Below are positions 10,265-19,260 of a DNA stretch of 64,000 nt, piece by piece. The notes under the pieces are model-generated. The model saw only the letters and a program-made list of their open reading frames with translations, searched no databases and was not told the DNA's origin. A program made the translations under genes and the position numbers. Source of the DNA: Agreia sp. VKM Ac-1783 (GTDB lineage Bacteria; Actinomycetota; Actinomycetes; Actinomycetales; Microbacteriaceae); the NCBI RefSeq assembly GCF_900177765.1, contig NZ_FXWI01000003.1, positions 744,001-808,000 of the forward strand, given 5' to 3'. Numbering within the stretch: position 1 is the stretch's first letter; every line of letters starts with the position of its first letter.

Positions 10265-10360
10265 TCCGGGCTGAGCGTTGCGTGAAGGCATGACTCGCGA
10301 GTAGCCTAAAAGGCTGTCCGGATTCGGGCGGATCCCCATCCCTTCTCTCGAGGTCTCTTC

Positions 10361-12154
10361 GTGTCAACGCCCCCGCCCCCGTCCACCCTTGCCTCACTCG
10401 GCAGGCTGTATCGCTACGCGAAGCCGGCGATGCCGCGCATCTACGTGGCGATCGTGGCGTCTCTCCTGGCGAGCCTCGTGGCGCTGGCGATCCCTCAGGT
10501 GCTGCAGTGGCTGATCGACGGGCCTCTGACGGGAACCGACGTCTCTCTCGTGTGGTTCTCCGTCGGCCTCGTGCTGGCGCTGGGCGTCGCGGAGGCTGCA
10601 CTGATCGCCCTGCGCCGCTGGCTGGTGCTGACTCCGGGAACGCACGTCGAGGCGCACATGCGAAACAGTCTCTATCGACAGCTCCAGCGCCTTCCGGTTG
10701 CCTTCCACGACCGGTGGCCGAGCGGGCAGCTCCTCTCGCGCGCGATCGGCGACCTGAACCTCATTCGACGGTGGATGGCATTCGGTTTCGTGATCCTGAT
10801 CGTGAACTCTCTGACGCTTGTGATCGGGTTCGTGATTCTGGTCTCGCTCAACTGGATTCTCGGGTTGATCTTCGTCGTGGCCTCGGTTCCCGTGCTGATC
10901 TACGGGTACGCGTTCGAGAAGCGCTACTCGCTGGCAGCTCGGCGTGGACAGGACCAGCAGGGCGACCTCGCGACGGCCGTCGAAGAGAGTGTGCACGGCA
11001 TCCGGGTTCTCAAGGCATTCGGGCGCGGATCGCACGCTCTCAAGCGATTCGAGACGCAGGCCGAAGAGCTCCAGGGCACCGAGCTCGAGAAGGCTCGCGC
11101 CGTCGCCGGCATCTGGCTGTGGCTTCTGCTCGTTCCCGACGTCGCCTTCGCGGTGGCCCTCGTCGTCGGCGTGTGGCTGGCCCAGTCGGGCCAGTCGAGC
11201 GTGGGCGAGCTGGTCGCCTTCTTCGCAACGGGCACGGTGCTGCTCTTCCCCATCCAGTCGATGGGCTACTTCCTCGCCATGACGATCGATGCGAAGACCG
11301 CGACCAACCGGTTCTTCGAAGTCATGGACGAGGTGAACACCATCGTCGACCCGGTCTCCCCGAAGACGATCGAGAGGCCCGAAGGGCGACTGGTCTTCTC
11401 GGACGCGCACTTCCGCTATCAGGATTCGCCGAGCCGCTTTCCCGACCTGCTCGATGGAATCGATCTCGTGATCGAGCCGGGCGAGACGATGGCGCTCGTC
11501 GGGCTGACAGGCTCGGGCAAGACCACGCTCACGGCTCTGCCGACACGGCTGTACGACGTCACCGGAGGCTCGGTGACCCTCGACGGCGTCGACGTGCGCG
11601 ATCTCTCGCTCGACGAGCTGCGATCGCACATAGCGATGGCGTTCGAAGACGCGACGCTCTTCTCGGCGACGGTCCGCGAGAATGTGCTGCTGGGCAGACC
11701 GGATGCGACGGAGGCCGATCTCGAAGAGGCGCTCGACATCGCGCAGGCCCGGTTCGTCTTCGACCTGCCCGACGGGCTCGACACCCGCGTCGGCGAGGAG
11801 GGGCTGAGCCTCTCCGGCGGACAGCGACAGCGCCTGGCCCTCGCCCGAGCGGTCGCTGCTCGTCCAGCGGTGCTCGTTCTCGACGATCCTCTCTCGGCCC
11901 TCGACGTCACGACCGAGCAGCTGGTCGAGGCGGCCCTCCGCCGAGTCCTCGCCTCGACGACGGCGCTGATCGTCGCTCACCGCCCCTCGACGGTGTCTCT
12001 CGCAGACAGAGTTGCACTGATGCAAGACGGGCGCATCACAGCAGTCGGCACCCACAGTGAGCTCATCGCGAGCAATGCGCACTACCGCTTCGTGATCTCG
12101 AGTCTCGACAACCAGACCCAGGCGCAGCCTGCACAGACGGAGAACGTGTCATGA
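10361..12154 (+). CDS. ABC exporter subunit with degenerate catalytic site (first half)
   Basis: A 597-residue half-transporter: six membrane helices in residues ~25-310, then a nucleotide-binding domain. Walker A GLTGSGKT is at 381-388. The Walker B reads LVLDDP, so the usual catalytic glutamate is Asp509. The signature [10 protein letters not shown] is intact. The degenerate Walker B marks it as the non-catalytic partner of a heterodimeric exporter. The GTG start is at 10361, and the stop overlaps the next gene by 4 bases (ATGA). Substrate is unknown; relatives export drugs, lipids or peptides. Confidence 0.9.
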   Translation: MSTPPPPSTLASLGRLYRYAKPAMPRIYVAIVASLLASLVALAIPQVLQWLIDGPLTGTDVSLVWFSVGLVLALGVAEAALIALRRWLVLTPGTHVEAHMRNSLYRQLQRLPVAFHDRWPSGQLLSRAIGDLNLIRRWMAFGFVILIVNSLTLVIGFVILVSLNWILGLIFVVASVPVLIYGYAFEKRYSLAARRGQDQQGDLATAVEESVHGIRVLKAFGRGSHALKRFETQAEELQGTELEKARAVAGIWLWLLLVPDVAFAVALVVGVWLAQSGQSSVGELVAFFATGTVLLFPIQSMGYFLAMTIDAKTATNRFFEVMDEVNTIVDPVSPKTIERPEGRLVFSDAHFRYQDSPSRFPDLLDGIDLVIEPGETMALVGLTGSGKTTLTALPTRLYDVTGGSVTLDGVDVRDLSLDELRSHIAMAFEDATLFSATVRENVLLGRPDATEADLEEALDIAQARFVFDLPDGLDTRVGEEGLSLSGGQRQRLALARAVAARPAVLVLDDPLSALDVTTEQLVEAALRRVLASTTALIVAHRPSTVSLADRVALMQDGRITAVGTHSELIASNAHYRFVISSLDNQTQAQPAQTENVS

Positions 12155-13965
12155 GCCAGACCAGCGTCACCGGCACCAGCGGAGAAGAGCGCGACGACTT
12201 CTCTCGCGCCGAGAGCCGCCAGATCCGCAGCCGCAGCCTCCGTCTGCTCGGATCGCTGCTCGAACCCCTGCGAGCCCGCCTCATCCTCGGCATCGTCGTG
12301 ATTATCGTGTCGACGGCCGCCCAGGTCGCCGGCCCGGCCCTGATCGCATTCGGCATCGACAGCGGCCTCCCGGCCCTGATGAAGAACGACTGGATGCCGC
12401 TGGCCCTCGCCGGTGCCGCCTACCTCGCAACCGGCGTGATCGGCGCTGCCCTCGTCGCCTGGTTCACCGTTCTCTCTGCTCGGATCAGCCAGGCCGTTCT
12501 GCTCGATCTGCGGCGCAGGGTCTTCCTCCAGACCCAACGTCTCAGCCTCGAATTCCATGAGAGCTACACCTCGGGCCGCATCATCTCTCGTCAGACGAGC
12601 GACCTCGATTCGATCCGCGAACTGCTCGACTCGGGAATCAACAACCTCGTGCAGGGCGTGCTGTACATGGTCTTCGTGGGAATCGCGTTGCTTCTGGTCG
12701 ATCCGTTGAGCGCGGCAGTGCTTCTCGTGTCGCTCGTTCCCCTGGCGATCCTCACCCGGTGGTTCCAGCTTCGATCGCAGCGGGTGTTCCGGCAGACGCG
12801 CACGGCCTCGGCCAATGTCATCGTCAAGTTCGTCGAGACGATGACCGGCATCCGCGCGGTGAAGGCGTTCCGCACCGAGATCCGGAACGAGGGCGATTTC
12901 GGTGGCCTGGTCGAGGAGTATCGCCAGGTGAATGCGCGCGTCATCCGGCTCTTCGGAATCTACAATCCTGGACTCGTGCTCATCGGCAATGTGACGGTCG
13001 CGGTCGTCCTGCTCGTGGGTGGCCTCCGTGTGTTCGACGGCCAGCTCGCGGTCGGCGCCTTGCTCGCCGTGGTTCTGTACACCCGCCGCTTCTTCGACCC
13101 GATGGAAGACATGGCGATGTTCTACAACTCGTATCAGTCGGCCGCGGCCGCCCTCGAGAAGATCTCCGGCGTTCTCGAGGAACAGCCGAGCGTGCCTGAT
13201 CCGACCACTCCGATCGACCTGTGGACGTCGAAGGGCCACGTGCGGTTCTCCGATGTGGAGTTCGCCTATTCCGGAGATCGGGTCATCCTGCCGTCCTTCG
13301 ACCTCGATATCCCTGCGGGGCAGACGGTCGCCCTCGTCGGATCGACGGGCGCTGGCAAATCCACGCTGGCGAAACTGGTGTCTCGGTTCTACGACCCGAG
13401 CACCGGCGAGGTCTCGCTCGACGGCATCGACCTGCGCTCGCTCCATCCGAAAGACCTGCGACGAGCCATCGTCATGGTGACGCAGGAGGCGTACCTCTTC
13501 TCGGGCACCGTCGCGGACAACATCGCTATCGGCAAGCCCGACGCGTCATTCGACGAGATCACGACCGCGGCGAGAGCGGTCGGCGCCCACGAGTTCATCG
13601 AGGGGCTGCCGAATGGCTATGAAACCGATGTGAACAAGCGGGGAGGGCGTGTCTCCGCCGGTCAGCGACAGCTGATCTCGTTCGCTCGGGCGTTCCTCGC
13701 CGACCCGGCGGTTCTCATCCTCGATGAGGCGACGGCATCGCTCGACATACCCAGCGAGCGGCTCGTGCAGGATGCACTGCAGACCCTCTTGGCCGACCGC
13801 ACGGCGATCATCATCGCGCACAGGCTGTCGACCGTGGCAATCGCGGACCGCGTTCTGGTAATGGAGCACGGTCGGATCGTCGAGGACGGAACACCGGCGG
13901 ACCTGATTGCAGGAACGGGCCGTTTCGCGGCGCTTCACGCCTCATGGCGTGAGTCGTTGGCGTGA
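12151..13965 (+). CDS. ABC exporter subunit with canonical catalytic glutamate (second half)
   Basis: A 604-residue partner of the preceding gene: six membrane helices, Walker [10 protein letters not shown], and Walker B LILDEA with catalytic Glu526. Its signature is VSAGQ (residues 501-505) instead of LSGGQ. In asymmetric exporters of the TM287/288 or TmrAB type, the faulty site is built from one subunit's altered Walker B and the other's altered signature, which is what the two genes show. Translation is coupled to the upstream subunit. The gene ends a few bases from the convergent lipoprotein gene. Confidence 0.9.
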   Translation: MSQTSVTGTSGEERDDFSRAESRQIRSRSLRLLGSLLEPLRARLILGIVVIIVSTAAQVAGPALIAFGIDSGLPALMKNDWMPLALAGAAYLATGVIGAALVAWFTVLSARISQAVLLDLRRRVFLQTQRLSLEFHESYTSGRIISRQTSDLDSIRELLDSGINNLVQGVLYMVFVGIALLLVDPLSAAVLLVSLVPLAILTRWFQLRSQRVFRQTRTASANVIVKFVETMTGIRAVKAFRTEIRNEGDFGGLVEEYRQVNARVIRLFGIYNPGLVLIGNVTVAVVLLVGGLRVFDGQLAVGALLAVVLYTRRFFDPMEDMAMFYNSYQSAAAALEKISGVLEEQPSVPDPTTPIDLWTSKGHVRFSDVEFAYSGDRVILPSFDLDIPAGQTVALVGSTGAGKSTLAKLVSRFYDPSTGEVSLDGIDLRSLHPKDLRRAIVMVTQEAYLFSGTVADNIAIGKPDASFDEITTAARAVGAHEFIEGLPNGYETDVNKRGGRVSAGQRQLISFARAFLADPAVLILDEATASLDIPSERLVQDALQTLLADRTAIIIAHRLSTVAIADRVLVMEHGRIVEDGTPADLIAGTGRFAALHASWRESLA

Positions 13966-13971
13966 GGAGGT

Positions 13972-14376
13972 CTACGGGGTCCAGGCGAAGATGTTCTGCC
14001 CGGCCACGTAGATGTGCCACGCGCCTGAACACGTAATCGTTGCATCGGTCGGGATGGACTCGACCCACCAGGTGTCGTCGAGGGCCGGCGTGCTGGGGCT
14101 GGCGCATTCGGCACCGATCGGGGCCGCCAGCGGAGCCGGGATGCTGTATCCGAGGATCTTGGTGTTGTCTGACGTGTCGGTCTTGATGCGGATCGTGGTG
14201 GCGTCGGCCTGCACGAAGTCGGGCAGAGCGACGCTGCCGGTCGCTCCCGCGGCTTCGGGCTGCGTCGCGTAGATGGCGCTCTCGATAGGCGGATTGATCG
14301 CATTCGCCAGCGTGCATCCTGACAGGAGCGCGGTCATGGCGAGGATGGGGGCGGCAACAAGCAGACGACGCTTCAC
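13972..14376 (-). CDS. Small lipoprotein of unknown function
   Basis: A 134-residue lipoprotein. It starts with KRR, a hydrophobic core and the lipobox LLSGC, so the mature protein would be lipid-anchored outside the membrane. The GTG at 14376 is chosen because AAGGAG lies correctly upstream and the signal peptide begins there; the frame is open 19 codons further upstream. Two Cys in the mature part (in GAECASP and ITCSGAW) could form a disulfide. No named family is recognised. It runs convergently with the ABC exporter genes. Confidence 0.75.
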   Translation of the reverse strand: MKRRLLVAAPILAMTALLSGCTLANAINPPIESAIYATQPEAAGATGSVALPDFVQADATTIRIKTDTSDNTKILGYSIPAPLAAPIGAECASPSTPALDDTWWVESIPTDATITCSGAWHIYVAGQNIFAWTP

Positions 14377-14405
14377 TGCTGCTCCTTTTTTCGTTGGCGT
14401 ACGGC

Positions 14406-14744
14406 TTAGGTCGGGGGCTCCGTCGGAATCCACCGTGCTACAGCGTAGTCGACACGGTAGCCGCAGCCCGTCGCCGTGCGCACGAGCGGCGTGGATTCGG
14501 CGACGTAGTGCTCATGGGCGCGCGCTTCGTGGCCCGTCGGAGGATGTCCTCCGGACCGGAGCACCCGCCACCACGGATGACCCGCGCCGGACTGGCGCAT
14601 GACGGTGCCGACCGCTCGTGATGCGCGAGAGCCCAGCATGGCCGCGACGTCGCCGTAGCTGAGCACGTGGCCCGGAGGGATCGAATCGACGAGGTCGAGA
14701 ACATCGAGGGCGAACTCGTGGCCGGCTCCGGCGGACCGCGCCAT
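14406..14744 (-). CDS. Alkyltransferase-like (ATL) DNA-binding protein
   Basis: A 112-residue member of the O6-methylguanine methyltransferase family. The acceptor-cysteine motif PCHR is replaced by PWWR (Pro57-Trp58-Trp59-Arg60), so no alkyl transfer to itself is possible. The DNA-binding helix-turn-helix (SYGDVAAMLGSRASRAVG, with Tyr30 and the recognition-helix arginines) is kept. ATLs bind alkylated guanine and hand the lesion to nucleotide-excision repair; this is known for the family and inferred here. It starts at ATG 14744, 11 bases after the GNAT gene stop on the same strand, suggesting an operon. Confidence 0.85.
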   Translation of the reverse strand: MARSAGAGHEFALDVLDLVDSIPPGHVLSYGDVAAMLGSRASRAVGTVMRQSGAGHPWWRVLRSGGHPPTGHEARAHEHYVAESTPLVRTATGCGYRVDYAVARWIPTEPPT

Positions 14745-14755
14745 GGCAGGGACGG

Positions 14756-15208
14756 TCAGAGGGAGAGCGCGGCGATGGTCTCGCCGTATTGCGTCTCGCC
14801 GATGCTGGAGAAGCCGAGGCGGTAGAAGAAGGCTTCGGGGCCGTCTGCACCGGGCTCGAACATGACCGTGATGCGGTCGTAGCCCCGGGAGCGCGCCTCG
14901 TCGGCGAGAGAGAGTACGGCGAAGCGGCCGACGCCTCGACCCTGCGCGGTCGCTGCGACGTTGATGCTCCAGATGCAGCCCTTGAACTCTTCGTGGTCGC
15001 TCTCGGGGTCGAAGTTGCCCTGAATGAACCCCACCACCTCGTCGTCGTCGAGCACGACTCGCGGCCACGCGGTGACCGGGTTGACGTACGCCTCGGCGAT
15101 CGAGTGCGAAACGGGAGCCACGTACTGCTCCTGGCCGGGCTTGAGCGTGAGCGAATTCGCCGCCACGATGTTGCTCGCCGACAGCTCAACCAGTCTCAGT
15201 TCACCCAT
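14756..15208 (-). CDS. GNAT-family N-acetyltransferase
   Basis: A 150-residue single-domain GNAT protein. The acetyl-CoA-binding region is seen as AATAQGRGVGRFAVLSLADEA (about residues 98-118), a Q/RxxGxG/A type motif, with the beta-4/5 region DRITVMFEPG and a C-terminal FFYRLGF element. The substrate is unknown; the family covers protein, antibiotic and small-molecule acetylation. It is the first gene of a minus-strand pair with the ATL gene and faces icd across a 132-base region containing a striking operator-like repeat cluster. Confidence 0.85.
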   Translation of the reverse strand: MGELRLVELSASNIVAANSLTLKPGQEQYVAPVSHSIAEAYVNPVTAWPRVVLDDDEVVGFIQGNFDPESDHEEFKGCIWSINVAATAQGRGVGRFAVLSLADEARSRGYDRITVMFEPGADGPEAFFYRLGFSSIGETQYGETIAALSL

Positions 15209-15248
15209 GGGGCAAGGCTAGCCCGCCTCGAACGCGCCCGCCACTTTC

Positions 15249-15288
15249 ATATCTGGGAAGAGATATATATCTCGACGTAGAGATATAT
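15249..15288. promoter_or_regulatory. Cluster of AGATAT/ATATCT half-sites in the GNAT-icd divergent region
   Basis: Four half-sites are packed into 40 bases. ATATCT (15249-15254) is followed after six bases by AGATAT (15261-15266), which is part of a perfect 14-base palindrome, GAGATATATATCTC (15260-15273). The arm ATATATCTC (15265-15273) then pairs with GAGATATAT (15280-15288) across six bases. This is AT-rich in a GC-rich genome and lies 53-92 bases before the icd start. It looks like the operator of a dimeric repressor, or overlapping promoters; the regulator is unknown. Confidence 0.6.
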
Positions 15289-15340
15289 CGGTGAACGGCT
15301 AAGCTGTGGAGCAGTCCGAAAACACGCGAAGGAGTGGCCG

Positions 15341-16555
15341 TTGTCCAAGATCAAGGTTGAAGGAACCGTCGTAGAACTCGACGGAGACGAGATGACACGA
15401 ATCATCTGGCAGGCGATCAAGGACACTCTGATCCATCCCTACCTCGACATCGATCTCGAGTACTACGACCTCGGCATCGAGAACCGCGACGCGACCGACG
15501 ACCAGGTCACGATCGACGCAGCCCACGCCATCCAGAAGCACGGTGTCGGCGTGAAGTGCGCCACGATCACGCCCGATGAGGCGCGCGTCGAAGAATTCGG
15601 CCTCAAGAAGATGTGGAAGTCGCCCAACGGCACCATCCGCAACATCCTCGGCGGCGTCATCTTCCGCGAGCCCATCATCATCTCGAACATCCCGCGCCTG
15701 GTGCCCGGCTGGAACAAGCCGATCATCATCGGTCGTCACGCCTTCGGTGACCAGTACCGCGCCACAGACTTCGTGTTCAAGGGCAAGGGCAAGCTCACTG
15801 TGGAGTTCACGCCCGAAGACGGCTCGGAGCCGATGAAGTTCGAGGTCTACGACGCTCCCGACGACGGCATCGCACAGGTGCAGTACAACCAGGACGCCTC
15901 GATCCGCGACTTCGCCCGGTCGAGCCTGAACTACGGCCTGACCCGCAGCTACCCGGTGTACCTGTCGACGAAGAACACGATCCTCAAGGCCTATGACGGC
16001 CGCTTCAAGGACATCTTCGAGGAGATCTTCGAGACCGAGTTCAAAGAGAAGTTCGAGGCCGCCGGTCTCACCTACGAGCACCGCCTCATCGACGACATGG
16101 TCGCCTCGGCCATGAAGTGGGAGGGCGGCTACGTCTGGGCGTGCAAGAACTACGACGGAGACGTGCAGAGCGACACCGTCGCCCAGGGCTTCGGCTCGCT
16201 GGGTTTGATGACGAGCGTGCTCAGCGTGCCCGACGGATCGGTCGTCGAGGCCGAGGCCGCGCACGGCACGGTCACACGCCACTACCGCATGCACCAGCAG
16301 GGCAAGCCCACGTCGACCAACCCCATCGCCTCGATCTACGCCTGGACCCGCGGTCTGTCGCACCGCGCCAAGCTCGATGGCAACCCGGCCCTCGCCGAGT
16401 TCGCCGAGACTCTCGAAGACGTCGTCATCAAGAGCGTCGAGGCCGGGCACATGACGAAGGACCTCGCGCTTCTCGTCGGTCCCGAGCAGAAGTGGGAGAC
16501 CACCGAGGAGTTCCTCGACACGCTCGACAAGAACCTCGCGGCCCGTCTGGCCTAG
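15341..16555 (+). CDS. icd: NADP-dependent isocitrate dehydrogenase, homodimeric type II
   Basis: Isocitrate dehydrogenase, 404 residues. It oxidatively decarboxylates isocitrate to 2-oxoglutarate and makes NADPH. The sequence follows the eukaryote-like homodimeric class: [13 protein letters not shown] near the N-terminus, the substrate loop [26 protein letters not shown], and [12 protein letters not shown]. It differs from the monomeric ~740-residue enzyme used by many actinobacteria. Start is TTG at 15341, supported by GAAGGAG at 15328-15334. It is a single gene flanked by an operator-like region and a strong terminator. Confidence 0.97.
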   Translation: MSKIKVEGTVVELDGDEMTRIIWQAIKDTLIHPYLDIDLEYYDLGIENRDATDDQVTIDAAHAIQKHGVGVKCATITPDEARVEEFGLKKMWKSPNGTIRNILGGVIFREPIIISNIPRLVPGWNKPIIIGRHAFGDQYRATDFVFKGKGKLTVEFTPEDGSEPMKFEVYDAPDDGIAQVQYNQDASIRDFARSSLNYGLTRSYPVYLSTKNTILKAYDGRFKDIFEEIFETEFKEKFEAAGLTYEHRLIDDMVASAMKWEGGYVWACKNYDGDVQSDTVAQGFGSLGLMTSVLSVPDGSVVEAEAAHGTVTRHYRMHQQGKPTSTNPIASIYAWTRGLSHRAKLDGNPALAEFAETLEDVVIKSVEAGHMTKDLALLVGPEQKWETTEEFLDTLDKNLAARLA

Positions 16556-16573
16556 CCGACACTCGCTGCACTG

Positions 16574-16620
16574 ATCGGCGCCGTGCCTTCCCTCGGGAAC
16601 GCACGGCGCCGATTCTGTTG
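16574..16620 (+). terminator. Terminator hairpin after icd
   Basis: A perfect 13-bp stem pairs 16574-16586 with 16601-16613; a 14-base loop and a T-containing tail follow. It separates icd from the convergent nagA gene. Confidence 0.85.
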
Positions 16621-16658
16621 TGCCGCGTCGACCACGCGAAGAGACGACCGGTCTGTCG

Positions 16659-17807
16659 TCACACCAGGCGGAGGCCGTTCGCGAACACCGTCGTCGCTCG
16701 CCACCGATCGTCGAGCAGCACGGCGTCGGCCGCAAAGCCGGGCCGCAGATAGCCCAGTCGCTCGTCGAGCCCGAGCGCCCGGGCGGGGCTTGCGGTGACC
16801 GCCCGAACGGCGAGAACGGGATCGACCTGAGCGAGTTCGATCGCGTTGGCCAGGGCGGCGTCCTGGGTCAGGGTCGACCCGGCCAGGGTGTCGGTGCCGC
16901 TCAGCATCGCCTCGCCGTTCGTCACGGTGACATCGAGTGATCCGAGGCGATATCGACCGTCTGCTGACCCCGCCGCGGCCATGGCGTCGGTGACCAGAAC
17001 GATGCGATGAGGCGCAGCCAGAAAGGCGAGCCGAACGACTTCGGGGTGAACGTGCACGCCGTCGAGGATCAGTTCGAGTGCGACCCGCGGGTCTTCGAAT
17101 GCCGCGATGACCGGACCGGGCGCGCGGTGGTGGATGCCACGCATGGCGTTGAACGCGTGGGTCAGAACCGTGGCGCCATGATCGAACGCCTCTCTGGTGG
17201 CGTCGAGCCCCGCGTCGGTGTGCCCCACGGCGACGACGACGCCCGCGTTCACGAATCGGTCGATGGCGCCGAGTGCGCCCGGCAGCTCGGGCGCGATCGT
17301 CACCTGTCTGAGGGTGCCACCGGATGCCTGCAGCAGCGCCTCGACGGACGCCGCCTCGGGCTCGATCAGGTGGTGAGGCTCGTGTGCGCCGCGATGCAGG
17401 GGAGAAAGAAAAGGACCTTCGAGATGGGCCCCGAGGATGAGCGGGTCGCGGGACGCCAGGTCTGCGATACCGCGGAGGTTCTCGGTCAGGAGATCGAGGG
17501 GATTCGTGACGAGGCTGAGCACCGACCGCGTCGTTCCGTGCGCGCGGTGCACGGCGAGAGCCATGCCGATCGCCTCTGCGCCGTCGTCGAACGAGGCGCC
17601 TCCTCCACCGTGCGCGTGGAGGTCGATGAATCCAGGAGTCAGCCAGTGGCCGCGTGCGTCGACCCTCGCGTTCTCGGCAACCGACGGCGCCAGAGCCTGC
17701 CAGCTGTCGCCGGTGCCCGTCGTGGCGATCGTGTCGCCGACGAGCAGCATCCAGAAGTCGTCGACGATTCCGTCGGCGTCGAGCTTGCGAGCGCCGTGAA
17801 GCAGCAT
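16659..17807 (-). CDS. nagA: N-acetylglucosamine-6-phosphate deacetylase
   Basis: NagA, 382 residues, an amidohydrolase-fold enzyme that deacetylates GlcNAc-6-P in amino-sugar and cell-wall recycling. Metal and active-site motifs are visible: PGFIDLHAHGGGG, GAHLEGPFLS, a GHTDA histidine and LVTDAMAAAG with the catalytic aspartate. The ATG at 17807 shares its A with the stop of the upstream gene (TGATG), indicating coupling. No nagB or PTS gene is adjacent. Confidence 0.95.
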   Translation of the reverse strand: MLLHGARKLDADGIVDDFWMLLVGDTIATTGTGDSWQALAPSVAENARVDARGHWLTPGFIDLHAHGGGGASFDDGAEAIGMALAVHRAHGTTRSVLSLVTNPLDLLTENLRGIADLASRDPLILGAHLEGPFLSPLHRGAHEPHHLIEPEAASVEALLQASGGTLRQVTIAPELPGALGAIDRFVNAGVVVAVGHTDAGLDATREAFDHGATVLTHAFNAMRGIHHRAPGPVIAAFEDPRVALELILDGVHVHPEVVRLAFLAAPHRIVLVTDAMAAAGSADGRYRLGSLDVTVTNGEAMLSGTDTLAGSTLTQDAALANAIELAQVDPVLAVRAVTASPARALGLDERLGYLRPGFAADAVLLDDRWRATTVFANGLRLV

Positions 17808-18169
17808 CAGCTGAGTTCTCTACGGCCCGAGATCACGCCGCTGATGGTCGCGGCCAGGCCGAAGACCACCGCGATGATCGGCTGCCCGAGCGTCAGCCAG
17901 GCGAGAGCCGCAGACCCCATGATGAGGATCTCGATGAGAGCCTTACCGAACGCATCGAGCTTCACCACCGCTCGAGGGGAGCGGAACAGCGCCCACAGGA
18001 GGATGGCGAAGAGCGGAGTGGCGACGCAGAGCACGATATTGAGCCACGGGCCGGGCCAGGCGAGGAACCCCCAGATGCCGAGGCTCACAAAAGCGAACAG
18101 TTCGAGGACGAACCTAATCACGTCGGCTATGCCGATTCTGCCGGCGGCGGTCTCTGTCTCGGAATTCAC
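17807..18169 (-). CDS. YrdB-family (DUF2568) small membrane protein
   Basis: A 120-residue protein with four hydrophobic helices and the VIRFVLELFAFVSLGIWGF start typical of the DUF2568/YrdB family of small integral membrane proteins. Function is unknown. The stop overlaps the nagA start, and purU ends 22 bases upstream on the same strand, so purU, this gene and nagA may be co-transcribed. Confidence 0.8.
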   Translation of the reverse strand: MNSETETAAGRIGIADVIRFVLELFAFVSLGIWGFLAWPGPWLNIVLCVATPLFAILLWALFRSPRAVVKLDAFGKALIEILIMGSAALAWLTLGQPIIAVVFGLAATISGVISGRRELS

Positions 18170-18191
18170 GCTTCCCAGCGTACCGACCGTC

Positions 18192-19061
18192 TCAGCGGAA
18201 GATGATCGTGCGGGCGCCGTCTTGCAGTACCCGGTGCTCCGAGAACCACTTGACAGCCTGGGTCAGCGTGCGGCTCTCCTCGTCTTGACCGATCGAGACG
18301 AGCTCCGCGGCTGTTCGTGAGTGGTCGACCCGCACGACGTTCTGCTCGATGATCGGGCCCTCGTCGAGATCGCTCGTCACGAAGTGCGCCGTCGCGCCGA
18401 TGAGCTTCACGCCGCGGGCGTGGGCCTGCTTGTAGGGATTCGCGCCCTTGAACCCGGGCAGAAAAGAGTGATGGATGTTGATGGCCCGGCCGGCGAGCGC
18501 GGCACAGAGCTCGGGGGAGAGGATCTGCATGTACCGCGCGAGCACGACGAGTTCGATGTCGTGCTGCTCGACCACCTCGAGAACCCGACGCTCGAAGGCA
18601 GCCTTGCCCGCGGCATCCGTGACCGGCATCGACTCGAACGCGACGCCGTAGAACCCGGCCAGCTCGGCGAGAACCGAGTGGTTGCTCAGGACCAGCGGGA
18701 TATCGACGGCGAGCTGGCCCGCACGCTGCCGGAACAGCAGGTCGTTGAGGCAGTGCGCAGCGGTGGATCCGAGAACGAGGGTGCGCAGCGGGCGACCGAC
18801 GACGTCGAGTTGCCAGTCCATGTCGTAGCGCTCGATCACGGGAGCGAGGGCTGCTTCGAAGACGGATCGATCGGAGTCGGATTCGACCTGGAGGCGCATG
18901 AAGAAACGGCCCGTGTCGGCACTCGAGAACTGCTGGCTTTCGGTGATGTTGCCGCCCGACTCGACGACGGCGCCGCTCACGGCGTGCACGATGCCGGGAA
19001 GGTCGGCGCACACGAAGGTCAACACCCAATGGGAACTCGTCAACGCTCTCGCCTCTTCCAT
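18192..19061 (-). CDS. purU: Formyltetrahydrofolate deformylase
   Basis: PurU, 289 residues. It hydrolyses 10-formyl-THF to formate and THF, balancing one-carbon pools. An N-terminal ACT domain (residues ~10-85, LTFVCADLPGIVHAVSG) is followed by the formyltransferase fold with NHSVLAELA, ARYMQILSP, INIHHSFLPGFKGANPY and the catalytic-type Asp in SDLDEGPII. ATG at 19061 has GGGAGG upstream. The window also carries purN, purH, glyA and folD, so one-carbon genes are common here although not adjacent. Confidence 0.96.
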   Translation of the reverse strand: MEEARALTSSHWVLTFVCADLPGIVHAVSGAVVESGGNITESQQFSSADTGRFFMRLQVESDSDRSVFEAALAPVIERYDMDWQLDVVGRPLRTLVLGSTAAHCLNDLLFRQRAGQLAVDIPLVLSNHSVLAELAGFYGVAFESMPVTDAAGKAAFERRVLEVVEQHDIELVVLARYMQILSPELCAALAGRAINIHHSFLPGFKGANPYKQAHARGVKLIGATAHFVTSDLDEGPIIEQNVVRVDHSRTAAELVSIGQDEESRTLTQAVKWFSEHRVLQDGARTIIFR

Positions 19062-19079
19062 ACGATTCTGCCTCCCGAT

Positions 19080-19085
19080 ACACTA
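19080..19085 (-). promoter_or_regulatory. Candidate -10 element of purU
   Basis: TAGTGT on the minus strand fits the actinobacterial TANNNT -10 pattern and lies about 19 bases before the purU ATG, with the GGGAGG ribosome site between. No convincing -35 is seen. Confidence 0.35.
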
Positions 19086-19260
19086 GCGGGTGGCCGACGG
19101 ATATCGTTCGGCCCCGGGCATGCACGACGTCGTCATCGGTTCCTGAGGTCGATACCCCCGTTGTGCGGCGTCGTCCGATCCTTCCGATGCCGCCCTCGTC
19201 AGGTCGGCGTGACGCCGCCTCTGTTCGCCTTCTTTCGTTAGTTTGGTTCGTTCTTTCTCA

